Positions 1-8,535 of a DNA stretch of 64,000 bases are shown piece after piece. The position numbers were made by a program, and so were the translations under genes. Every line of letters starts with the position of its first letter. The stretch's first letter is position 1. This DNA is from Tahibacter harae (GTDB lineage: Bacteria; Pseudomonadota; Gammaproteobacteria; Xanthomonadales; Rhodanobacteraceae). The notes under the pieces were generated by a model. The model made no database searches, was not told where the DNA came from, and saw only the letters and a list, made by a program, of their open reading frames with translations. Location: NCBI RefSeq assembly GCF_024437735.1, contig NZ_JANFQO010000023.1:1-64000 (forward strand). The letters run 5' to 3'.

Positions 1-607
1 CCGGCGCGCCGGGCGCAGGCGCCACGGCCGGCGGCGGCACAGGCGGCGCACCCGGCTGCGGCGGCGGCGGCGGCGCCGCCCGCGCACTGGGCGGAACTGT
101 GAGTCCCGGCGCGACCTCAAGTTCCACCTCGGAACTCTCGTCCTGCGGATTCTTGAACACCACGCTGCGGGCGCGGATCTCGCTGAGGGTCCAGATCTGC
201 TGGTCGCCCGACAGCGGCATGCCCACGCGCAGGGACAGCGCCTCGTTCTTGGCGTTGTCGCGCACCATGGCCAGCTTCAGGTCCGGCGTCATCACGATCC
301 CGGTCAGGGTGATGTTGAGCGGCACCTGGGGCACGACCACGGCAGGCTGCTCTTCGACGATCGGCGTGGGCTTGCGGTCCTCGTTGAAGATCGGCCGCTG
401 GCGCACTTCGGCGAAATCCGATTCCGGCGCCATGGCGACCGCGTCGGCGTCGATGCGGCCAACGCCGGTGACCGGCGGCGCCTCGGCGTCGGGCAGCCAG
501 CCATAGCCACGCCCGGCGCCCATCCAGGCCAGCACGCCGGCCAGGGCCATGACGCCGCAGACGCCGGCCAGGCCCAGGGTAATCAGTTGCGCGCTGCGTG
601 CGTTCAT
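1..607 (-). CDS. gspN: Type II secretion protein GspN/XpsN, C-terminus cut by window edge
   Basis: Reading from an ATG at 607, the frame stays open to the window edge, so the gene is 3'-incomplete (about 202 codons visible). It starts with a short cytoplasmic end and one membrane helix (about residues 8-29). A periplasmic region follows, with the pattern RQRPIFNEDRKP then ITLTGIVMTPDLKLAMV, which resembles the homology region of GspC/GspN. The last visible 35 residues are a Pro/Ala-rich linker. The start overlaps the gspM stop by 4 bases, so the two are translationally coupled. In Xanthomonas xps operons this position holds xpsN, between M and D, so I call GspN. A GspC assignment cannot be excluded from the fold alone. 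The secretin gene gspD is expected beyond the left edge. Confidence 0.75.
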   Translation of the reverse strand, partial: MNARSAQLITLGLAGVCGVMALAGVLAWMGAGRGYGWLPDAEAPPVTGVGRIDADAVAMAPESDFAEVRQRPIFNEDRKPTPIVEEQPAVVVPQVPLNITLTGIVMTPDLKLAMVRDNAKNEALSLRVGMPLSGDQQIWTLSEIRARSVVFKNPQDESSEVELEVAPGLTVPPSARAAPPPPPQPGAPPVPPPAVAPAPGAP

Positions 608-1221
608 GTCTTCTCCGCCCCGCGCTTGCGCAGATAGCCCGACAGGTTGAAGCGGATATCCAGCGCACTCTGCTGCGGCTGCTTCTGGCCCGGCGCGACG
701 TAGCCGTAGTTCTGCTTGTAGATCATGAGCTGGTCGACGAAGAGGTAGGGCTTGCCGGTTTCCAGCTTGTAGAGAATCGACGACAGCGGCTCCAGGTCGC
801 AGCGCATGCGCACCTGGATGGTGACCTTTTCGTACAGCTCCGGCTTGCCGCCATTGAGCTGCTGGTGGGTCAGCACCTGGCAACGGGTGGATTCGGCCGG
901 CGTGTGCTCGGATACGGCCTGCTTCATGCGCTGGATCAGGTCCGCCGCCGCGGTGGCGGCCTCGGTCTGGCTCAGGAAGGCCTGGTTGCTCTGTTCAAAG
1001 TCGCGCACCTCGGCCAGGCGCTTTTCCAGCTCCGGCTTCTGCAGGCTGGTCTCGCGGAAGCGCTGCTGCTGCTCGCGCAGGTCGCTCATCTGCGAGGCGA
1101 TTTCCAGGTGCGGCGCGACGAACCACCAGTGCACGCCGAGCAGGTAGACCAGCAGCAGCACGATGAGCGTCAGCACGACCGCCAGCAGGCGGCCATTATT
1201 CTTTTCCGGCATCAGGCGCAT
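604..1221 (-). CDS. gspM: Type II secretion protein GspM
   Basis: A 205-residue bitopic inner-membrane protein with a short positively charged N-terminus, one membrane helix at about residues 12-32, and a periplasmic part. That part begins with a heptad-rich coiled coil (about 45-110) and ends in a small alpha/beta domain. This is the usual build of GspM, which pairs with GspL in the inner-membrane platform of the secretion system. The start at 1221 overlaps the end of gspL by 26 bases; a second ATG at 1212 is also possible. The stop overlaps the gspN start. The assignment rests on position between L and N and on this topology, because GspM sequences are poorly conserved. Confidence 0.8.
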   Translation of the reverse strand: MRLMPEKNNGRLLAVVLTLIVLLLVYLLGVHWWFVAPHLEIASQMSDLREQQQRFRETSLQKPELEKRLAEVRDFEQSNQAFLSQTEAATAAADLIQRMKQAVSEHTPAESTRCQVLTHQQLNGGKPELYEKVTIQVRMRCDLEPLSSILYKLETGKPYLFVDQLMIYKQNYGYVAPGQKQPQQSALDIRFNLSGYLRKRGAEKT

Positions 1222-2401
1222 TCGCGGCCCCCTCCTTCTTCTCGGCCGCCGGCGCCGCCTTGGGCGGAGCCGTGTTGCGCGGCTTGAGCTGGGCCACCAG
1301 GTTGAAGCGGTCCTTCTTCACGCGCGGATCCGGCTGTACCACGCCCTGGAAGGCGGGGTCGGCCAGCACCTCGGATTTCTGCAGGTCGGCGATCAGCGCC
1401 TCGGACTTGTCGCTCAGCCCCTGCAGCTCGACGCGGCCGTCCTCGGTGACGTTGAGGCGTTCCAGGTAGGTGCTGTCGGGCAGGCGCTCGGTCAGGTCCT
1501 TGAGCAGCAGCACCGTGGGCACGGCGGCACGCTTCTTCTGGGTCAGGAAGTTGGCCGAGTCGATGGTGTCTTCCAGCGTCTTGCGCAGCGCGGCGACCTG
1601 CTTGGCCTCCTGCTGCACGGCCTCGACGTCCTTGGTCATGTTGTCCAGCGCGACCTGGCGGTTGTCCACCGTGCGCGCGGCCACGCCCAGGCCCAGCATC
1701 ACCGCCAGCGCGGCCAGGCCCAGGTTGATCCACAGGCGCTGATTGCTGCGCCGGGCGCGGCGCTCGGCTGGCAGCAGGTTGACGCCGCAGCGCTGGCCCT
1801 GGGCCACGTCCAGCCAGCAGTCCACGCCGTCCAGGGGAATGCCGAGCTGGCTGACCGGGGCCAGCTCCTCGTCGAAGGCGGTCCGCGGGATCACCACCAG
1901 TTCCACGTTGAGCTGGCGCCCGCTGGCGTCGCGGCCGCGCACCACGCAGTCGAAATAGACCTGGTCGGCCTTGAACGGCGTCTGCCGGTCCATTTCGAAG
2001 GTGAGCACCTGGCGCAGGTTCTCCTCGGCCGCGGCCGGCAGGTTCAGGTTGCGCCGCAGCACCCGCGCGGCCGGCACGCAGAAAAACTGGCGCAGCTGGG
2101 GTTCGTCGATGCGCGCGCGCTGGCGCTGGAAATCGCCGCGCTGCACGTCCACGTCCTGGCTCAGATCGATCTGGGCGAAATCGGCCGCGCCGGCGGCGGT
2201 CTCGCGGCGCAGCACCAGCTGGCCGTCGGCCACGTGCAGCAGCAGCGCTTCGCGCCCTTCCGCCAGGGCGGCCCGCCAGGAGGCGGGCAGGAACGACAAC
2301 AGCTCGCCGCCCCACCACGCGAAGAAGCGCGGCAGCGGTGTCTTGGCATAGCGCGCCCGCAAGCGGACGAGCTGAGGTTCGAGCACGTCTAGGATGGCCA
2401 T
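1196..2401 (-). CDS. gspL: Type II secretion protein GspL (PilM/PilN-like)
   Basis: A 401-residue protein with a cytoplasmic actin-like/PilM-type region (about 1-215), one membrane helix at about 223-243, and a periplasmic PilN-like region with an initial coiled coil (about 245-290) and a ferredoxin-like end. GspL links the GspE ATPase in the cytoplasm to GspM and the periplasmic parts of the type II system. The ATG overlaps the gspK stop by one base (TAATG), so the genes are translationally coupled. The tail is rich in Ala, Pro and Lys. The family call comes from topology and operon order. Confidence 0.85.
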   Translation of the reverse strand: MAILDVLEPQLVRLRARYAKTPLPRFFAWWGGELLSFLPASWRAALAEGREALLLHVADGQLVLRRETAAGAADFAQIDLSQDVDVQRGDFQRQRARIDEPQLRQFFCVPAARVLRRNLNLPAAAEENLRQVLTFEMDRQTPFKADQVYFDCVVRGRDASGRQLNVELVVIPRTAFDEELAPVSQLGIPLDGVDCWLDVAQGQRCGVNLLPAERRARRSNQRLWINLGLAALAVMLGLGVAARTVDNRQVALDNMTKDVEAVQQEAKQVAALRKTLEDTIDSANFLTQKKRAAVPTVLLLKDLTERLPDSTYLERLNVTEDGRVELQGLSDKSEALIADLQKSEVLADPAFQGVVQPDPRVKKDRFNLVAQLKPRNTAPPKAAPAAEKKEGAANAPDAGKE

Positions 2402-3294
2402 TACTGATCTTCGCCGTCGCGCCAGCGCAGGACCACGAACGGCCTGCCGCCCACGCCTTGTCCGCCCAGCCGGATGGTGGCATCCAGACGGGTGCTGGAG
2501 CCGTTGGGGAGCGTGGCGCGGGACTCGATACTATACGTCAGCCCCCCACCCTCCGCCACGACGGGGGTTCCGTCGGGCAGCAGCAGGCCGGACGGCGGGC
2601 TGCCCGGCGGCAAGGCCTGGCGCTGGGTCAGGATCATCTGGGCTTGTTCCTCGGTCATTCCCGGCAGCGCCCGCAGCACTTCGATGGGGGCGTAGCCGGC
2701 ACTGGGCTGATTGCGGCCGGAATACAGCGTGATGGCCTTCTCTATGCTGCGGTAGATGTCGTAGTCCATCCCCAGCACCTGCTGGATTTCTGACACCGTT
2801 TCAAACGGCGCGTTCCGCGGCCCGTACTTCAGGTCCGCCTGCTTGTATTCGGATTCCTCGGCGCCGTGCACGCCGGCCAGATCGTCCGGATCGCGCCAGT
2901 CGACGATGGCGTCGGCCAGCTCCTCTGCACGCAGTTCCTCCAGGCCGGTGGACTGGAACAGGGCCTTGAGCATCACCGCATCGGCGACGTTGATGTCGAT
3001 TTTGCCGCTGTCGTCGGTCATGCGCAGTTCGATGTGGGCATCGTCGAAATCGAACTCGTAGGGCCGGCCGTCGGCCACCCAGCGCGTCAGTGGATCGGGA
3101 TTGCGCAATTCGTAGACGGCGCGGTGTATGCCCGATTCGGCGGCATAGCGCGCGGCAGTCGCGTCGAACAGATGGCGCGCCTGCAGGTTCTCGGTGCGGG
3201 CAATCACGGCGTAGCTGCCGAGCAGAATGCTCATCAGCGCGATCACCCACAGCACCAGGATGAACGCGACGCCGCGGGAAGCGCGCCGCCTCAC
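2401..3294 (-). CDS. gspK: Type II secretion minor pseudopilin GspK
   Basis: I place the start at GTG 3294, which overlaps the gspJ stop as GTGA. A longer open frame exists but runs back into gspJ. The 297-residue product begins RRASRG followed by a hydrophobic helix (AFILVLWVIALM), the class III prepilin cleavage context. As usual for GspK, the glutamate at +5 is missing. The large globular part includes the saposin-like (helix-hairpin-helix) region with INVADAVMLKALF and the DWRDPDD segment. GspK caps the pseudopilus tip with GspI and GspJ. Confidence 0.9.
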   Translation of the reverse strand: MRRRASRGVAFILVLWVIALMSILLGSYAVIARTENLQARHLFDATAARYAAESGIHRAVYELRNPDPLTRWVADGRPYEFDFDDAHIELRMTDDSGKIDINVADAVMLKALFQSTGLEELRAEELADAIVDWRDPDDLAGVHGAEESEYKQADLKYGPRNAPFETVSEIQQVLGMDYDIYRSIEKAITLYSGRNQPSAGYAPIEVLRALPGMTEEQAQMILTQRQALPPGSPPSGLLLPDGTPVVAEGGGLTYSIESRATLPNGSSTRLDATIRLGGQGVGGRPFVVLRWRDGEDQ

Positions 3295-4001
3295 TCGGTC
3301 GACTCCCCGGGCTGGGGATTGCGCACGTTGCCCGAACCGGACTCCCGGCGCTGGAACAGGCGTATGCCGCCGCTGGTGTCGAGGATCAGCGGGATTTCCA
3401 TGACCGGCCAGACCAGGCCCGACTCGGCCGTCATCTCCAGGTCTATGCGCATCATCACCGGCAGGCTGGACGGGTTCTCCCACTCGTCCTTCCAGTCTTC
3501 CAGCTCGTTCTGGTCGTCGAACTTGCGGTATTCGAAGCGGCCCGAGCGGATGCCGTCGAGCAGTAGCACTGCCTCGTTATCGCCCTCGTCCTGCTTGAGC
3601 TTGTCCAGGTCGAAGCCGTTGAGCATGTGGTGGGTGAACAGCAGTTGCAGGCCGCGCGGACCGCGGGCGAGTTCCAGGGTCTGCACGTAGGGGCCGCCGC
3701 GGCTGAGATGGCCGGGCATGGGGGCGACGAAGCGCACGAAGTCCTTCTCGCCCTGGAACACGAAGTTGGTGCCGCTGCCGCGCTCCTGGCCGAAGGCCAG
3801 CGGCAGGGTGCGGCCGACTTCGCGGCGGATGAACTCCTGCGCGACGCGCAGGCGGTTGGTGCGCTCTATGTTCTGTTCGCCCGCATGCATGGCACGGGTG
3901 GCCGCGGTGATCGCGCCCATCGCGCCAGTGAGCAGCAAGGCGAGCAAGGTGATCGCCAGCAGCACCTCGAGCAGGCTGAAACCGGCCGCGGCGCGCTTCA
4001 T
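3291..4001 (-). CDS. gspJ: Type II secretion minor pseudopilin GspJ
   Basis: Start chosen at ATG 4001, where the product opens MKRAAAG/FSLLEVLLA. This is a class III signal with Gly before the cut and Glu at +5; the open frame upstream lies inside gspI. The product is 236 residues with a hydrophobic N-terminal helix followed by a beta-rich domain. GspJ sits at the pseudopilus tip in complex with GspI and GspK. Both ends are coupled to neighbours: ATGA overlap with gspI and GTGA overlap with gspK. Confidence 0.9.
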   Translation of the reverse strand: MKRAAAGFSLLEVLLAITLLALLLTGAMGAITAATRAMHAGEQNIERTNRLRVAQEFIRREVGRTLPLAFGQERGSGTNFVFQGEKDFVRFVAPMPGHLSRGGPYVQTLELARGPRGLQLLFTHHMLNGFDLDKLKQDEGDNEAVLLLDGIRSGRFEYRKFDDQNELEDWKDEWENPSSLPVMMRIDLEMTAESGLVWPVMEIPLILDTSGGIRLFQRRESGSGNVRNPQPGESTE

Positions 4002-4516
4002 TGCTTGCTTTCCCGGTTGCCGCGGTTCCTGTCGCGCGAGGACGAGCCCGAGGACGGATCGACACCGGGATCGCCGCTGCCGCCGCCGGTGACGCCGGCA
4101 TCGGCATTGGCCGAACGCAGGGTGACGAAGTGCGCGCTGCGCGGATTGCGCCGTTCGCCCCAGAGCACTTCGAGGTCGACGCGGAACATGTCTATGCCCT
4201 GGAAGCTTTCCACATTGGACGCAGCGGTCGTATCCGGCGGCTCGTACTTGCTGATCTCCAGCTCCCAGCGGAAGGCGTCGTCGAAGCGGCCGCTCTTGCG
4301 GCCGGGCTCCAGCTTCTCGCCGATGCCGACCACGTCCAGCCGGGTCTGCGCCCACAGCGCCGCCTGGGTGTAGTCGGCGGCCAGGCGGGTGTTGCGGATG
4401 GATGCGGTCAATATGCCCATGAGCACGCCGAAACCCAGCGCGAACACCACGAAGGCGGCGACCATCTCGATCAGGCTGAAGCCGCGCTGGCGCGCGGGAA
4501 ACACCGGCGTCCTCAT
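3998..4516 (-). CDS. gspI: Type II secretion minor pseudopilin GspI
   Basis: Start at ATG 4516 gives MRTPVFPARQRG/FSLIEMVAAF, a standard prepilin peptidase site. The product is 172 residues: a hydrophobic helix, a beta-rich pseudopilin domain and a Gly/Ser/Asp-rich tail of about 35 residues that is longer than usual. The tail is probably disordered. The start overlaps the gspH stop (ATGA) and the stop overlaps the gspJ start (ATGA). Confidence 0.88.
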   Translation of the reverse strand: MRTPVFPARQRGFSLIEMVAAFVVFALGFGVLMGILTASIRNTRLAADYTQAALWAQTRLDVVGIGEKLEPGRKSGRFDDAFRWELEISKYEPPDTTAASNVESFQGIDMFRVDLEVLWGERRNPRSAHFVTLRSANADAGVTGGGSGDPGVDPSSGSSSRDRNRGNRESKQ

Positions 4517-5052
4517 TCGCGCAGTTCCTCCAGGTCGACTTCGCCGGTGAGCCAGCCCACATTGACGCGCCATTCGCGCGTGCCGGCGATGATGGAAATA
4601 TGGCCGCCGGTGGAACTGCCGTCGGGATAGAAGCGGATGCGTCCGGCCTTCTCGTGGATCAGCTCGTTCTGCGCGGTCAGCAGCTTCACCTCGATCTTGT
4701 CGGGAAACTTGACCGCGGCCTTGCCGGGCGCCTGGTAGCTCATGTCTTCCAGGTCCACGTCCAGGGTCTTCTGCTCGCCCTTGACGATGGCCTGGCCGCG
4801 CGTATAGCGCAGCGCGGCGACCAGATCGCGGCTGGCGGCCTGGATCCGCGCGCCGCCAAGCGAATTGCTGACCGACACCGACGCTACCGTGATCGCAATG
4901 GCGATCAGCACGATCACCGCGATCAGCTCCAGCATGCTGAAGCCGCGCTGGCGCGCATTGGACCGGAAACGCGGCGCGCCGCGCCGCCGCGCCTCAGCGC
5001 GCGCGGTGCTCTCGGCGCTGCCGATACGCTGGGCGCGGTTCCCGGTCCACAT
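4513..5052 (-). CDS. gspH: Type II secretion minor pseudopilin GspH
   Basis: A 179-residue pseudopilin. The ATG at 5052 gives an unusually long, Arg-rich leader (about 36 residues) before the cleavage site RQRG/FSMLELIAV. A shorter product from an internal alternative start is possible but no good ATG is present. Another ATG at 5059 overlaps the gspG stop but is out of frame. The hydrophobic helix and following GspH/FimT-like beta domain are typical. The stop overlaps the gspI start. Confidence 0.85.
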   Translation of the reverse strand: MWTGNRAQRIGSAESTARAEARRRGAPRFRSNARQRGFSMLELIAVIVLIAIAITVASVSVSNSLGGARIQAASRDLVAALRYTRGQAIVKGEQKTLDVDLEDMSYQAPGKAAVKFPDKIEVKLLTAQNELIHEKAGRIRFYPDGSSTGGHISIIAGTREWRVNVGWLTGEVDLEELRE

Positions 5053-5058
5053 CGGCCA

Positions 5059-5493
5059 TTACTGCCAGTTGCCGAAGTCGCCGTTGTATTCCTCGCCGCC
5101 CGGCTTGCCGTCCTTGCCGTAGAAGATCAGGTCGAAGTCGCCGTGCTCGCCGGGCTTCTTGTAGCCGAAGGCGTTGCCGAACGGGCTCTTCAGATCCGAT
5201 TCCTTGGCATAGCCGGATTTCCAGTTCGGCGCGTTGGCCGGCTTGGTGACCAGGTCCTCGAGCTTGTCCGGCGGGCCGCCGTTGTCCAGCGCGTAGGATT
5301 CAATGCTCATGGCGAGCTTGGCCACCTGCGCCTTGCCCGAATTCCACTTGCCCTTGTCGACGTTCTTGCCGACCTGGTTGACCACGATGCCGGCGACAAT
5401 GCCGATCAGCACGATCACCGCCAGCATTTCCAGCAGGCTGAAGCCCTGCTGGCCGCCGCGCACGCCGCGATAACTTGAAAAACTATACTTCAT
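5059..5493 (-). CDS. gspG: Type II secretion major pseudopilin GspG
   Basis: The start at ATG 5493 is preceded by a good ribosome site (GGGAG, 6 bases away). It gives a 144-residue product, normal for GspG. The prepilin site is GGQQG/FSLLEMLAVIVLIG. The C-terminal region with KSPFGNAFGY and GEEYNGDFGNW matches the family's conserved calcium-binding loop area. GspG is the main subunit of the pseudopilus that pushes substrates through the secretin. It lies 14 bases downstream of gspF. Confidence 0.93.
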   Translation of the reverse strand: MKYSFSSYRGVRGGQQGFSLLEMLAVIVLIGIVAGIVVNQVGKNVDKGKWNSGKAQVAKLAMSIESYALDNGGPPDKLEDLVTKPANAPNWKSGYAKESDLKSPFGNAFGYKKPGEHGDFDLIFYGKDGKPGGEEYNGDFGNWQ

Positions 5494-5507
5494 TGCATTC
5501 TCCCGAT

Positions 5508-6725
5508 TTATTGAACCGAACCGGCCAGGTTCATGATCGGCAGGATGATCGCCATCATGATCAGCGCCACCAGCACCGTCATCACGATCGTCACCACCGG
5601 GACCAGCGCGGCCAGAAGCCGGTCCAGTGTGTTCTTCACTTCCAGGTCGAAGGTGTCGGCAGTCTTGAGCAGCATGCCGTCCAGCTCGCCGGATTCCTCG
5701 CCTACCGCGATCATCTGCAGAGCCAGCTTGGGGAAGCGCTTGCTCTGCGCCAGGGCGAAGCCCAGGCCGTTGCCGCGCTTGACCTCCTCGGTCGCCGCGC
5801 CCACCGCCTCCGACAGGGCGGCGTTGCTCATCACGTTGCGCGCGATGGTCATTGCACCCAGCAAGGGAACGCCGTTCTTGAGCAAAGTTCCCAAGGTGCG
5901 GCTCAGACGCGCGGTCTCCAGCTTCAGCACCACGTCGCCGGCAACCTTGAGCGAGAGCAGGCGCGAATCCAGCGCAAGGCGCGTATCCGGCTGGGCGTAC
6001 TGGCGCCGCAGCCAGGCGAAGCCGAACACGCCGCCGACCAGCAGCAGCCACCAGAAATTCTGCAGCACCGTGCCCACGCCGAACACAATGCGCGTGATCA
6101 GCGGCATTTCCACGCCCATGTCGTTGAACATGGGCACGAACTGCGGCACCACGTAGATCAGCAGGATCATCAGCGACGCGAACACCATGCCGATCAGGAA
6201 GGCCGGGTAGATCATCGCGTTGATGACGTTGCCGCGCAGTTCGCGCGTGCGTTCCAGGTAGTCGGCCAGGCGGCGCAGGGTCTCGTCCAGCGAACCGCCG
6301 GCCTCGCCCGCGCGCACCATGTTCACGTACAGGCGCGAGAACACGCCGTGCTCGGCCTCCAGCGCATCCGACAGCGGCGCGCCGCCGCGCACGGTGTCGC
6401 GCACACGTTCGAGCATGCGCCGCGCCTTCTCGTCGCTGGGCAGGTCCAGCACGATCTGCAGGGCGCGGTCCAGCGGCTGGCCGGCGCCGAGCATGGTCGC
6501 CAGCTGCTGGGTGAACTGCACCACCTGAGCAGCGCCGAAGGTGTTGCGCCGGGTCAGCAGGCTGAGCAGGCTGCCGCCCTCGGCCGCATCGGCCGCGCGC
6601 GCATCCAGCGGAATATTGCCCGCGTCCTGCAGCTTGGCGATGACCTCGTCGGTGGACGCGGCCTCCATCTGGCCTTCGAGCGTCTCGCCGGCAGGGGTTA
6701 CGGCTTTGTAGCGGAACAAAGGCAT
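5508..6725 (-). CDS. gspF: Type II secretion inner-membrane platform protein GspF
   Basis: A 405-residue GspF/PilC-family protein beginning MPLFRYKAVTPAGETLEG, as is typical. It has two copies of the cytoplasmic T2SSF helical domain (about 70-190 and 275-390) and three hydrophobic helices (near 170-195, 220-245 and 375-400). The first domain carries the usual GEAGGSLDETL signature and the second GEESGELDGML. GspF is the polytopic platform component contacted by GspE. It lies 63 bases downstream of gspE. Confidence 0.93.
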   Translation of the reverse strand: MPLFRYKAVTPAGETLEGQMEAASTDEVIAKLQDAGNIPLDARAADAAEGGSLLSLLTRRNTFGAAQVVQFTQQLATMLGAGQPLDRALQIVLDLPSDEKARRMLERVRDTVRGGAPLSDALEAEHGVFSRLYVNMVRAGEAGGSLDETLRRLADYLERTRELRGNVINAMIYPAFLIGMVFASLMILLIYVVPQFVPMFNDMGVEMPLITRIVFGVGTVLQNFWWLLLVGGVFGFAWLRRQYAQPDTRLALDSRLLSLKVAGDVVLKLETARLSRTLGTLLKNGVPLLGAMTIARNVMSNAALSEAVGAATEEVKRGNGLGFALAQSKRFPKLALQMIAVGEESGELDGMLLKTADTFDLEVKNTLDRLLAALVPVVTIVMTVLVALIMMAIILPIMNLAGSVQ

Positions 6726-6788
6726 GGGGAGTGGGCGCGCTGGTTCTTACGGCAGAGAAAGGGGAGACGGCTCGGTGCGGGACATCCC

Positions 6789-8525
6789 CTAGCCTTCCTG
6801 GGTCACGCGCAGCACTTCTTCGATCGTGGTGACGCCGGCCAGCGACTTGACCAGGCCGTCCTCGTACATGGTGCGCATGCCTTCGCTGCGCGACTGCTGT
6901 TCGAGTTCGCCCATGCCGGCGTGCTGCATCACCAGGCGCCGCAGCGGATCGGACATGACCATGAATTCCATGATCGTGGTGCGGCCGTAGTAGCCGCTGG
7001 GATAGTTCGGGCTGGGCATGGGCTTGTACAGCTGCAGCGGTCCCGGGCCGCCGAGCTTGTCGAGATTGAACTCGCGCACCACCTCGGGCAGCGGCGTGTA
7101 GGCCTCGGCATGGGCCTTGTCCAGGCGGCGCACCAGGCGCTGGGCCAGGATGCCGTTGACGGTGGAGGTGAGCAGATAGTCTTCCACGCCCATGTCCAGC
7201 AGGCGGGTGATGCCGCCGGCGGCGTTGTTGGTATGCAGCGTGGACAGCACCAGATGTCCGGTCAGCGCCGACTGGATCGCAATGCGGCAGGTCTCCAGGT
7301 CGCGCATTTCCCCGATCATGATGATGTCCGGGTCCTGACGCACGATGGAGCGCAGCGCGTGACTGAAGTCCAGGCCGATCTGCGGCTTGGCCTGGATCTG
7401 GTTGATGCCTTCGATCTGGTATTCGACCGGGTCTTCGACCGTGATGATCTTGACGTCGGGCTGGTTGAGCTTGGCCAGCGCGGTGTACAGCGTGGTGGTC
7501 TTGCCCGAACCGGTGGGGCCGGTCACCAGCATGATGCCGTGCGGCAGTTCCAGCACCTTCATGAACTGCGGCAGGAATTCGTCGGTGAAGCCCAGGGTGT
7601 GGAAATCGAACACCACGCTTTCGCGGTCAAGAATACGCATGACCACCGACTCGCCCCAGGACGTGGGCACGGTCGATACACGCAGGTCCAGCTCCTTGCC
7701 CTGCACGCGCAGCATGATGCGGCCGTCCTGCGGCAGGCGGCGCTCGGCGATATTGAGCTTGGCCATGATCTTCACGCGCGAGATCACCGCCGCCGTGGAT
7801 GCCGCCGGCGGCGACTCTACTTCGTGCAGCACGCCGTCGATGCGGTAGCGCACCTTGAGGCGGCTCTCGAACGGTTCGATATGGATGTCCGAGGCGCGCT
7901 GCTCGACCGCGCGCTGTACGATCAGGTTGACCAGGCGGATCACCGGCGCCTCGGAGGCGAGGTCGCGCAGGTGTTCGATGTCGTCCTCGCCGCGGGTGGC
8001 CTCGTCGGAAAGGGTTTCCACGATGGTGCCCATGGCCGAGCGGCCCTGGCCGTAGTAGCGCTCGATCAGATCGTCGATCTCCGAGCGCAGGCCGACGAGC
8101 AGCGATACTTTCTTGGCCGTGGCCAGTTCCACCGCCTGGGCCGGATAGGCCTCGGCCGGATCGGCCACGAGCAGGCCGACCTCGGTCTCGCTCTCGCTCA
8201 CCGGCACCACGTGGTGCTGCTTGAGGAAGCGCACCGACAGGGCCACGTTCGGCGGCGGCGACTCGGGGAAATCCTTGGCCGCCAGCAGCGGCAGGCGCAG
8301 CATCTCGGCCATGGACTCGGCCATGTCGCGTTCGGACACCAGGCCCAGCCGGGTCAGCAGGTCGACCAGGGAATCGTTGTCGGATTCCTCGTGCACCCGG
8401 CGCGCCCGCGCGAGGTCCGCCTCCTTGAGGCGGCCCTTCTTGACCAGGAACGAGCTGATGCTTTCGTCCAGGTTCGCGGTGACGGCTTCGAGGCCGGGCT
8501 CGACTTCCTGCAATTGCGCGGACAT
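6789..8525 (-). CDS. gspE: Type II secretion ATPase GspE
   Basis: A 578-residue secretion ATPase with an N-terminal GspE-N/MshEN-type domain (about 20-160) and a RecA-like motor domain. Walker A is GPTGSGKTT (336-344). The Asp box, Walker B with IIMIGEMRD (about 401-409) and the His box STLHTNN (428-434) are all present. Between about 460 and 520, where many GspE/PilB ATPases carry two CxxC pairs binding zinc, no CxxC pair is visible. The ribosome site AGGAAAG precedes ATG 8525. It is the first gene of the secretion run and lies 10 bases after the stop of the membrane-protein gene upstream, so it may be transcribed with it. Confidence 0.95.
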   Translation of the reverse strand: MSAQLQEVEPGLEAVTANLDESISSFLVKKGRLKEADLARARRVHEESDNDSLVDLLTRLGLVSERDMAESMAEMLRLPLLAAKDFPESPPPNVALSVRFLKQHHVVPVSESETEVGLLVADPAEAYPAQAVELATAKKVSLLVGLRSEIDDLIERYYGQGRSAMGTIVETLSDEATRGEDDIEHLRDLASEAPVIRLVNLIVQRAVEQRASDIHIEPFESRLKVRYRIDGVLHEVESPPAASTAAVISRVKIMAKLNIAERRLPQDGRIMLRVQGKELDLRVSTVPTSWGESVVMRILDRESVVFDFHTLGFTDEFLPQFMKVLELPHGIMLVTGPTGSGKTTTLYTALAKLNQPDVKIITVEDPVEYQIEGINQIQAKPQIGLDFSHALRSIVRQDPDIIMIGEMRDLETCRIAIQSALTGHLVLSTLHTNNAAGGITRLLDMGVEDYLLTSTVNGILAQRLVRRLDKAHAEAYTPLPEVVREFNLDKLGGPGPLQLYKPMPSPNYPSGYYGRTTIMEFMVMSDPLRRLVMQHAGMGELEQQSRSEGMRTMYEDGLVKSLAGVTTIEEVLRVTQEG

Positions 8526-8535
8526 GACTTCTTTC

